This document shows, in pieces, positions 16,490 to 23,587 of a DNA stretch of 33,843 nucleotides. Source of the DNA: Hydrogenispora ethanolica (GTDB lineage: Bacteria > Bacillota > UBA4882 > UBA8346); NCBI RefSeq assembly GCF_004340685.1, contig NZ_SLUN01000050.1, forward strand, positions 1 to 33,843. Reading direction: 5' to 3'. Position 1 is the stretch's first letter. Every line of letters starts with the position of its first letter. The notes beneath the pieces are model-generated. The model worked only from the letters and a program-made list of their open reading frames with translations. It was not told where the DNA came from and did no database searches. Position numbers and translations under genes: made by a program.

Positions 16490-18280
16490 TCAGCTCTTGT
16501 CCGATTTCGGCAGCATCAACACTACCGATGTGCCGACCCCGACCTCACTCTCGATCGCCAGGCCAAATTGCGAGCCGAAATATAGTTTGAGCCGTTCATC
16601 GACATTTTTAAGGCCGATGCCGCTGAACCGGTTGGAGATATGATGTTTGCCGCTGAAAATATTGGCGATGGTCTCCCGGTCCATCCCAATCCCGTCGTCG
16701 AGGACTTCGATTTTCAACGCTGAATCGTTTTCCGTACAATAGATATAAATGCGGCCCGGTTTGTTTTTGGGCTCGATCCCATGAAAAACGGCGTTTTCGA
16801 TAATCGGCTGGAGCAACAATTTGGGAATTTTATACTGGCTCAAGTCTTGCGGAACCTTGAACAACAGTTGGATCTCACAATGTAAGCGGATATTTTGAAT
16901 GTACATATAGCTACGGATATTGTTCAGCTCATCTTCGAGGCGGATCAACTCGTCGTCCTTCCCGCCGATCGTCTGCTCCAACAGGTTGACCAGAGCGTTA
17001 ATCGTCGGTTCAATCAATTCGACCTGGCCGGTCCAGACCAGGCATTTGATGGAGTTCAACGTGTTATATAAAAAATGGGGATTGATCTGGGCTTGCAACG
17101 CTTGCAACTCCACTTTTCGTTTTTCTTCCTGTTCTTTGACCAGGTTATTGATGGTTTTTTCCAGTTCCCCAACGATATGATCGTACTCCTTGCTTACAAT
17201 ATCCATCTCATCCATGAAGCTGGATTTGGCGGCGGCCGCTTCGCTCCGGTGACGGTTTTTAATCCTGGCGCTCAAGTTGATTAAAGGCATGGCGATTTTC
17301 CGGGATATGAATAAAGCCGCGGCCAGAGCCAGCAGGATGCTGCCTAAGGATAATAGCAGAATTTTTAATCCGAGAGCATAGATATCCTTGGAGAAGGCCG
17401 TCAAGGGGATGATATTGATGATATACCAGTCGGTGCCGGCGACTTGTTTATAGTTGAAGATGTATTTTCCATGATGGAGCGCAATGATTTGACGATTTTG
17501 GGATTTGTTCCGGACCAGTTTCAAAAGTTGTCGGCGTTCGGAGCTGATTTCTCCCACCTTCTCCCGTTTGGCGTGAGAGATAATCCGGCCCCGGGAATCG
17601 ATGATCATCATTTGATTGCCGTTGTTCAAGGAGTCCTGGTAAATATCGTAGAGGTTGGATTCGGCTATGCTTAACAGCAGGATTCCGTAATGATTTTTGG
17701 AGTAGCCGTTTTGCAACGGTTTGATTGCGGTAAAGTATTTGTCGTCATCGCCTTTTAAAAAGCTGGGACGGGTGGACAGCCACAGGATCCGTTCCGGATC
17801 TTGCAACATTTGAGGATACCAGCCGTGCCGGGCGATGTTGACGGGTGTAATTCGGCTGATTCCATCGGGGATGGCATAGATATCCCCATTGGCGCCGATC
17901 AATATCATTTGATATTTCATCCAACCCAGGGCATAGGAGTAGTTTTGTATTTTGGCCTGAATTTTTTGGCTATTCTTGAGCCGCAGGTAAGGATCGGCCT
18001 GCCGTTTATTGAGATCCGTTTCCAAGTCGCTATTCTGATTGCAGACATTGACCACGGCGATGACTTGGTCTAGTAGAAAACCGATATTCTTTGCGACCTG
18101 ATTGATCGTATTAGAATTTAACAGGCTGATCTGTTGACTGATAATCTGTTCGGAGGCCTTAAATGAAAAAAAACCGATCAAGGTAACCGGGAGGATAATC
18201 ACTAGCAGGTAAGAAAGAAGAATTTTGCTGAAAATACTTTTTTTATTGAGCAGAAAATGTTTCAGTTTTACGGCTTTCAT
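16490..18280 (-). CDS. YesM-type sensor histidine kinase
   Basis: Membrane histidine kinase of 596 residues. TM1 is about 18-38 (ILLSYLLVIILPVTLIGFF), an extracellular dCache-like domain covers about 40-300, TM2 is about 303-325 (LLLSLGSILLALAAALF), and a HAMP segment follows. The His_kinase motif INPHFLYNTLNSIK carries the phosphorylated His typical of the YesM/LytS family. The ATP-binding N box (IIENAVFHGIEP) and G box (VLDDGIGMD) are intact. GGAGAA lies 6-8 bases before the ATG. It is divergent from a CUT1 sugar ABC operon, the standard arrangement for oligosaccharide-sensing YesMN systems. Confidence 0.92.
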   Translation of the reverse strand: MKAVKLKHFLLNKKSIFSKILLSYLLVIILPVTLIGFFSFKASEQIISQQISLLNSNTINQVAKNIGFLLDQVIAVVNVCNQNSDLETDLNKRQADPYLRLKNSQKIQAKIQNYSYALGWMKYQMILIGANGDIYAIPDGISRITPVNIARHGWYPQMLQDPERILWLSTRPSFLKGDDDKYFTAIKPLQNGYSKNHYGILLLSIAESNLYDIYQDSLNNGNQMMIIDSRGRIISHAKREKVGEISSERRQLLKLVRNKSQNRQIIALHHGKYIFNYKQVAGTDWYIINIIPLTAFSKDIYALGLKILLLSLGSILLALAAALFISRKIAMPLINLSARIKNRHRSEAAAAKSSFMDEMDIVSKEYDHIVGELEKTINNLVKEQEEKRKVELQALQAQINPHFLYNTLNSIKCLVWTGQVELIEPTINALVNLLEQTIGGKDDELIRLEDELNNIRSYMYIQNIRLHCEIQLLFKVPQDLSQYKIPKLLLQPIIENAVFHGIEPKNKPGRIYIYCTENDSALKIEVLDDGIGMDRETIANIFSGKHHISNRFSGIGLKNVDERLKLYFGSQFGLAIESEVGVGTSVVLMLPKSDKS

Positions 18281-18343
18281 TCGCTATTCTCCGGACAGTT
18301 GTATGCAAAATTTGGACGGGGGTACGGCGGGTGACGGGTGATC

Positions 18344-18426
18344 CAAATATTTTGAGAGATCAACTTAATTTTTTAAGAATAATGTTATGATTTTGCAACA
18401 AATATTTCGAGATAAAAGCCAAATAT
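18344..18426. promoter_or_regulatory. Repeated CAAATAT boxes in divergent promoter region
   Basis: CAAATATTTTGAGA at 18344-18357 and CAAATATTTCGAGA at 18399-18412 match at 13 of 14 positions in the same orientation. A third CAAATAT begins at 18420, exactly 21 bases after the second, two helical turns. AraC-type response regulators commonly bind such direct repeats, so these are candidate sites for the neighbouring YesN-like regulator. The repeat is seen; the binding is inferred. No clear -35/-10 pair could be assigned in 18281-18505. Confidence 0.5.
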
Positions 18427-18505
18427 CCTTTCTTTTCAAATGGATGTTATCCATGTAAAAATATTATTAAGGAGTTTTGCGAAAAACAAGGGAGGTTCGA
18501 GAAGC

Positions 18506-19783
18506 GTGAAAAGAATTTTAATCGGTTTGACCTGTCTCGTCATACTGGTGGGCATGGCGGTCGGATTCAACGCGCCGGCTGAGTCGAAAGGACCGGCGGT
18601 TAAGTTGAGTTTCTGGGTTCCGGGCGAAAGTAACAACTGGGTGGAATATTGGAGAGGCGCGGTGAAAGAGTTCGAGGCCGCCAATCCCGATATTCAAGTG
18701 GAACTCACGGTGACTCCCTCGAATGGCCAGGACATCGAGACCAAGTTAAACGCCGCCAAATTAAGCGGTACGTACCCGGATGTCTTCGCCGCCTATCTGA
18801 TGTTTATCGGCAGCCGGGGCGCGCGGAACGAATTTGCCGGATTGGAAGGCTATGTAAAGAAATGGGATGGGAAAAACGATCTGTTTGATAGTGTTTACGA
18901 GATGGGAAAATATAAAGGGAAACTGATCGGATTGGGTTTTTGCCCATCGCCGACGATGTTGGTTTACCGGAAGGATTATTTCCAGGAGGCCGGGCTCGAC
19001 CCGAACAAACCGCCGACGACTTGGGAAGAGTTGGCCAATTACGCGGTGAAGCTCACCAAGAAAGATGAGAACGGCAATGTCATCCGGGCCGGCTTTGATC
19101 TCCCGATGGTCGACGCCTTTACCTTCCCGGAACAGTTTATGCGCCAGAACGGCTCCGTGGTCATTGACGAGAAGCGGCAGAAACCACGATTCAATGACCG
19201 GGCCGCGGCGGAGGCCATTCAATTCCTGGCCGATCTGTACGCCAAGAAAGTGAGCATTCCGTTTGACTTCCAAAAAGGGGACACTTTCCCCTTCATGAGT
19301 AGCAGAGCGGCGATGTCATTTTTGACACCCAATCAGATCGCCAAATTTATGGAGTCCAATCCGGCTCTCAAGGATAAGATGGCGATCGCCCCGGTCCTGA
19401 AGCGAAAGGTAAAGAAGGCTTTTGCCGGCTACCGTTTGTTCGTGATCGGCAAGGAAAGCAAACATAAGAATGAGGCATGGAAATTGATTCAATTCTTCAT
19501 GAGCAAGGAACAGATGAAAAAACGGATGATCGATCTCGCAACGCCGGTGGTCCGTAAGTCAATGACGCAAGACTTCATCAAGCTCGACCCGGCCAACAAA
19601 ACTGTTTTGGAATATGTTGAGTTCGGTAAAGGAAAAGCAGTCGTGCCATGGATATCCTTGTACATCAAATATGCTGAGCAGGCTTATGAAGTGGCTTTAA
19701 ACCGGAAGATGACCGCCCAGCAGGCTTTGAACGAAGCCCAAAAAGCCCTGGAAGACGAGTTGAAGAAGTTTAACCTGCAATAA
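18506..19783 (+). CDS. CUT1-family ABC transporter sugar-binding protein
   Basis: Exported solute-binding protein (family 1) of 425 residues. The GTG at 18506 is chosen over the upstream ATG at 18440 because GGGAGG lies about 9 bases before it and a signal peptide starts there: KR, then a hydrophobic run LIGLTCLVILVGMAVGF. No lipobox cysteine is obvious. The mature part opens KLSFWVPGE, typical of the class. Conserved family elements include FAAYLMFIGSRG and YRKDYFQEAGLDPNKPPTTW. Two permeases follow; there is no ATPase nearby, so a shared MsmX-like ATPase elsewhere is expected. Substrate is probably a sulfated oligosaccharide, judged from the linked sulfatase. Confidence 0.9.
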   Translation: MKRILIGLTCLVILVGMAVGFNAPAESKGPAVKLSFWVPGESNNWVEYWRGAVKEFEAANPDIQVELTVTPSNGQDIETKLNAAKLSGTYPDVFAAYLMFIGSRGARNEFAGLEGYVKKWDGKNDLFDSVYEMGKYKGKLIGLGFCPSPTMLVYRKDYFQEAGLDPNKPPTTWEELANYAVKLTKKDENGNVIRAGFDLPMVDAFTFPEQFMRQNGSVVIDEKRQKPRFNDRAAAEAIQFLADLYAKKVSIPFDFQKGDTFPFMSSRAAMSFLTPNQIAKFMESNPALKDKMAIAPVLKRKVKKAFAGYRLFVIGKESKHKNEAWKLIQFFMSKEQMKKRMIDLATPVVRKSMTQDFIKLDPANKTVLEYVEFGKGKAVVPWISLYIKYAEQAYEVALNRKMTAQQALNEAQKALEDELKKFNLQ

Positions 19784-19799
19784 ACCGAAATAAATCAGG

Positions 19800-19828
19800 C
19801 TAAAGGCGGCCCAAAGAGCCGCCTTTAG
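19800..19828 (+). terminator. Intercistronic hairpin after binding-protein gene
   Basis: CTAAAGGCGGC (19800-19810) and GCCGCCTTTAG (19818-19828) form a perfect 11-bp stem with loop CCAAAGA and no T-run. Such hairpins often protect the binding-protein message or reduce read-through, giving more binding protein than permease. Confidence 0.7.
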
Positions 19829-19892
19829 CATACGGACCGCCTTGGCTGTATGGATCGTTTAAAGCCATCAAGGAAATGCTTGGGAAAAGGTG

Positions 19893-20777
19893 ATGAATTT
19901 GCGTAGCAAATTGGTTGATAACAGATCCGGATATTTTTTGATACTACCCTTTTATCTCTTTTTTACGGTATTCGTGATCATTCCGATCATCGTCAATATT
20001 GGGTTGAGTTTCACCAATTACAACCTGGACCAGATGTCTTTTATCGGCGTCAAAAACTATCTCAATCTCATGACCGACAGGTTCTTCTGGGTTTCGCTCA
20101 AGAATACTGCCATTTATACCTTTTTCACCTTGATCTTCACGATGACGCTGGGATTACTGCTGGCAATCGTCTTGAACCGCAAACTGACGGGTTTGAAGTT
20201 CTTCCGGACCAGCTTTTATCTGCCGAATGTCACCTCGATGGTGGCGGTGTCCATGGTCTGGCTGTGGCTGTATGAACCATCCCACGGCATCGTCAACCAA
20301 GCCTTGGGATGGTTCGGAATCGGGGGCCGCCAATGGCTGTTTGACGTCAATACGGCCCTGGGGAGCATTATTGTGATGAGTATCTGGAAGTATACCGGCT
20401 ACTATATGGTGGTCTTTCTAGCCGGGTTACAGGGGATCCCGGGCTATCTTTATGAGGCGGTCACGGTGGACGGGGCCAACGGGTTCCAAAAGTTTATCCA
20501 TATCACCCTGCCGATGTTGACTCCGGTCACTTTTTTTCTCCTGGTTACCGGGATCATCAATAATTTCAATGTTTTCGAGCAAGTCAACGTCATGACTGGC
20601 GGCGGACCCATGAATGCGACGACCACGATAGTGCATCAAATTTACAGCCGGGCCTTTTTCGATTTCTTAATGGGTTACGCGGCTTCGTTATCGGTAGTGC
20701 TCTTATTGATCGTGCTGGTTTTGACGACACTCAATTTTAAATATAGCAACCAGGGCGCCGATCTGGACATAGGGTGA
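19893..20777 (+). CDS. CUT1 ABC transporter permease (MalF/LacF-like)
   Basis: Inner-membrane permease of 294 residues with about six hydrophobic segments, the first at about 17-37. The cytoplasmic EAA loop YEAVTVDGANGFQKFIHITL, which docks the ATPase, lies at about residue 189-208. The start is uncertain: an exceptionally good Shine-Dalgarno AAAGGTGAT overlaps both the GTG at 19890 and the ATG at 19893, and spaces better to an in-frame TTG at 19899 (MRSKLVDN). ATG is listed by convention. It is 12 bases before the second permease. Confidence 0.9.
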   Translation: MNLRSKLVDNRSGYFLILPFYLFFTVFVIIPIIVNIGLSFTNYNLDQMSFIGVKNYLNLMTDRFFWVSLKNTAIYTFFTLIFTMTLGLLLAIVLNRKLTGLKFFRTSFYLPNVTSMVAVSMVWLWLYEPSHGIVNQALGWFGIGGRQWLFDVNTALGSIIVMSIWKYTGYYMVVFLAGLQGIPGYLYEAVTVDGANGFQKFIHITLPMLTPVTFFLLVTGIINNFNVFEQVNVMTGGGPMNATTTIVHQIYSRAFFDFLMGYAASLSVVLLLIVLVLTTLNFKYSNQGADLDIG

Positions 20778-20789
20778 GGGTGACGGACA

Positions 20790-21653
20790 ATGAATGAACA
20801 AAGCTTAAACCGGTTGATCTCCATTATCATGCTGGTTTTATCCCTGATAATTCTGGTTCCTTTTCTAATCATGCTGGTGACTTCATTCAAGACCATGGGT
20901 GAAGTTTTAGCCCCGAACTTCACTTTCATTCCCAAGCAATGGGCCTTCTTCAACTATATCGAGGCCATGACCACCGGCAACTGGGGCAGATACTTCTTTA
21001 ACTCCTTTTTCATCACTGCAGTGGCCGTGGTCGTGAGCCTGATCATCAATTCCGTCGCCGGGTTCGCCTTTGCCAGACTCGAATTCAAAGGGCGGGATCT
21101 CCTATTCTTCATCAGCTTGATTGGGCTGATGGTGCCACAGCAAGTCACGATGATTCCGGTTTTTCTGATTCTGAAACATGTACCGCTGGCGGGGGGAAAC
21201 GATCTGTTCGGCCAAGGAGGCATGGGTTGGGTTGATTCGTATATGGGGCTGATCATTCCTTATATCGCCGGCTCTTTCGGGGTGTTTTTATTCCGCCAGT
21301 TTTACCTGAACTTTCCCAAGTCGCTGGATGATGCGGCCCGCATCGACGGCTTAACCAGTTTAAAAACTTATTTATACATTTATCTGCCGCTCAGTAAGCC
21401 GGTATTGGCGACTTTAATTGTGCTGAAAACCACTTCCACTTGGAATGAATACACTTGGCCCCTGATCATCACGGTCAGCGATAAGATGAAAACGGTCCAG
21501 CTGGCCCTGACTTTGTTCCGGGATGAGACCAACGTCCAGTGGACCTTGATGATGGCGGCCACTACGTTGATCGTGCTACCATTGTTAATCATCTTCCTGA
21601 CGCTTCAGAAATACTTTGTCGAGGGGATTGTGACCACCGGGATTAAGGGTTAA
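20790..21653 (+). CDS. CUT1 ABC transporter permease (MalG-like)
   Basis: Inner-membrane permease of 287 residues, about six transmembrane segments starting at about 8-31. The EAA loop DDAARIDGLTSLKTYLYIYL is present in the last third. The ending FVEGIVTTGIKG is characteristic of MalG-type proteins. It pairs with the preceding permease to form the channel for the binding protein at 18.5 kb. The sulfatase follows 14 bases downstream. Confidence 0.92.
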   Translation: MNEQSLNRLISIIMLVLSLIILVPFLIMLVTSFKTMGEVLAPNFTFIPKQWAFFNYIEAMTTGNWGRYFFNSFFITAVAVVVSLIINSVAGFAFARLEFKGRDLLFFISLIGLMVPQQVTMIPVFLILKHVPLAGGNDLFGQGGMGWVDSYMGLIIPYIAGSFGVFLFRQFYLNFPKSLDDAARIDGLTSLKTYLYIYLPLSKPVLATLIVLKTTSTWNEYTWPLIITVSDKMKTVQLALTLFRDETNVQWTLMMAATTLIVLPLLIIFLTLQKYFVEGIVTTGIKG

Positions 21654-21667
21654 AAGGAGAGGAAGCC

Positions 21668-23065
21668 ATGAATAAACCGAATATTATCTTTTTCTTTACC
21701 GACCAGCAACGTTGGGATACTTGCGGTTGTTACGGCCAACCGCTTCCGGTGACCCCCAACCTTGATCAAATGGCCGGGGACGGCGTTATCTTTATGAATG
21801 CTTTTACTTGTCAACCAGTATGCGGGCCGGCCCGATCCTGCCTTCAAACCGGGAAGTATGCCACGGAGACCGGATGCTTTCGGAACGATATCGGATTGCC
21901 GCTGGGCGAGAAGACCATTGCTCATCACCTCTCCGAGCAGGGCTATAAGGTTGGGTATATTGGCAAATGGCACCTTGCTTCCAATAATTCGGATTCTTCC
22001 GGCGAAGATCGGCCGCAAAATGGCATTGTTTACGATTTCAAGACGAAGCCGGTTCCATTAACTCACCGCGGGGGCTGGAACGATGAATGGATCGCCTCGG
22101 ATGTGTTGGAGTTTACTTCTCATGCCTATGACGGGCATATGTTTGATAAAGACAACCGGGTCAAAGAGTTTCCTCCCGGCCGTTACCGCGCCGATGTCCA
22201 GACCGATTGGGTTCTTGACGTCTTGGAGCGCTGGGGCAAGGAAGATCAGCCCTTCATGCTGTTTCTGTCGTATATTGAACCGCATCATCAAAATGACCAC
22301 CATCGTTATGAGGGACCGCACGGATCCAAGGAGAAGTTCAAGAACTTCATTCCACCCGGCGATCTTGCCGGCGCCGAAGGAGACTGGCCGGAGAATTATC
22401 CTGACTACCTTGGCTGCATTCACAGCCTGGATGATAATTTGAGGCGAATTCGAGAAAAGCTCAATCAGCTCGGGATTGAAGATAATACGGTGATTATTTT
22501 TACCAGTGATCACGGTTCGCATTTTCGAACCAGAAACCGTGGCTTGCAAGGGGCTCACTATGATGATTATAAACGTTCCTGCCACGACGGCTGCATCCGG
22601 ATACCCCTGATCATCCGGGGCCCCGGTTTCGAAGGAGGCAAGGTGATAAAAGATCTAGTAAGCCTGATCGATCTGCCGTCAACCTTACTGGCTTGCGCTG
22701 GAATCAGCAAGCCTGAATCTATGCATGGCCGACCCCTCCAAGATCTGGTATCGGGAACGGCAACAGATTGGCCGGAGGAAGTCTTTCTACAGATCAGTGA
22801 ATCCTGGGTGGCCAGGGCCATCCGTACCAAGCGTTGGAAATACTGCGTTTACGCGCCGGAGAAAAATGCCTGGACTGAAAGTTGCAGCGATGTTTATGTC
22901 GATCAATACTTATATGATCTTGAAAATGACCCCTATGAGCAAAATAATCTGATGGGAAACCCTGATTATCAAGTGATCCGGGACAACCTGGCTGAAATCT
23001 TGAAGCGCCGGATGGCCGAGGCCGGGGAGAATACGCCGGAGCTGATAAGTGTCATGAAAGGTTGA
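21668..23065 (+). CDS. Sulfatase (formylglycine-dependent), cytoplasmic
   Basis: Protein of 465 residues in the alkaline-phosphatase superfamily, hydrolysing sulfate esters. It opens NIIFFFTDQQRWD, whose Asp residues bind Ca2+. The CGPARSCLQTG motif (from Cys52) contains C-x-P-x-R, where Cys52 is oxidised to formylglycine. GYIGKWHL and FTSDHGSHF supply further active-site residues. There is no signal peptide, so sulfated sugars are apparently imported intact and desulfated inside the cell. A cysteine-type sulfatase in an anaerobe needs an anSME radical-SAM maturase, which is not in this window. The gene is part of the YesMN-linked CUT1 operon. AAGGAGAGG precedes the ATG. Confidence 0.93.
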   Translation: MNKPNIIFFFTDQQRWDTCGCYGQPLPVTPNLDQMAGDGVIFMNAFTCQPVCGPARSCLQTGKYATETGCFRNDIGLPLGEKTIAHHLSEQGYKVGYIGKWHLASNNSDSSGEDRPQNGIVYDFKTKPVPLTHRGGWNDEWIASDVLEFTSHAYDGHMFDKDNRVKEFPPGRYRADVQTDWVLDVLERWGKEDQPFMLFLSYIEPHHQNDHHRYEGPHGSKEKFKNFIPPGDLAGAEGDWPENYPDYLGCIHSLDDNLRRIREKLNQLGIEDNTVIIFTSDHGSHFRTRNRGLQGAHYDDYKRSCHDGCIRIPLIIRGPGFEGGKVIKDLVSLIDLPSTLLACAGISKPESMHGRPLQDLVSGTATDWPEEVFLQISESWVARAIRTKRWKYCVYAPEKNAWTESCSDVYVDQYLYDLENDPYEQNNLMGNPDYQVIRDNLAEILKRRMAEAGENTPELISVMKG

Positions 23066-23256
23066 ATCCGATCGGGGAATTGATCAAACACAACCGAATC
23101 TATAATTTGCGAGAAGATTACCGGCAGGAACGGCCAGTCCAAGATCCTGTCCTGGAACAAAAACTGGTCGCGGCGTTAATGAATGAACTGGTGCGACACG
23201 ATGCTCCGGAGGAGCAGTTCATAAGGTTGGGACTTTCAACGGATGTTTTGGGATGA
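23062..23256 (+). CDS. Small protein coupled to sulfatase, unknown function
   Basis: A 64-residue frame starting with TTG that overlaps the sulfatase stop (TTGA), a usual sign of translational coupling. It is hydrophilic, with RIYNLREDYRQERP and a C-terminal RHDAPEEQFIRLGL. The latter resembles the C-terminal end of some sulfatases (DAPEEL-x-RLGL), so it may be the leftover tail of a lost sulfatase or a real small partner. No ribosome site other than the overlap. I do not recognise the family with confidence. Confidence 0.5.
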   Translation: MNPIGELIKHNRIYNLREDYRQERPVQDPVLEQKLVAALMNELVRHDAPEEQFIRLGLSTDVLG

Positions 23257-23350
23257 AACCAACTCAAACGGCTCTTGCCGGAGTTCATTTTGGTTATCAA
23301 CATCTCCGGCGACGACTGCCATCGATCATTTTAAGTTTATCAATAATTGA

Positions 23351-23387
23351 AAAAACTCGCGATTAAATTCCGCGGGTTTTTCGTTTT
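23351..23387 (+). terminator. Rho-independent terminator of transporter-sulfatase operon
   Basis: AAAAACTCGCG (23351-23361) pairs with CGCGGGTTTTT (23371-23381) with one T-G wobble and loop ATTAAATTC. It is followed by TTTTTCGTTTTTT, a strong T-run. Confidence 0.88.
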
Positions 23388-23478
23388 TTGGCTTTTAAAA
23401 ATGCGAAGGGCGGGACGTTAAAAATTTAGGCAGGAAATCTCCTTAATATTATCGAAACACTCTCTTAATCTAAGGATA

Positions 23479-23513
23479 AACTTCCAAACGGAGGAAAATC
23501 CGCCCTGGAAGTT
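23479..23513 (+). promoter_or_regulatory. Two-tier hairpin upstream of phosphatase gene
   Basis: AACTTCCA (23479-23486) pairs with TGGAAGTT (23506-23513), and inside it CGGA (23489-23492) pairs with TCCG (23499-23502). It lies about 75 bases before the TTG start. It could be an operator or an mRNA leader element; no T-run follows on the plus strand. Confidence 0.4.
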
Positions 23514-23587
23514 AAAAAATCAGTTGTATCAATTTTTTATATGTTTTACAAATCCCAATATACAAAATTTTTTAAGGAGGAAAGAGA

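Larger units (their letters stand above)
23257..23587. other. Intergenic stretch between sulfatase and phosphatase genes
   Basis: No gene supported. It contains the terminator at 23351-23387 and the two-tier hairpin at 23479-23513, listed separately. The last 70 bases are AT-rich and probably hold the promoter of the phosphatase gene, but no consensus -35/-10 pair stands out. AAGGAGGA at 23573-23580 is the ribosome site. Confidence 0.5.
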
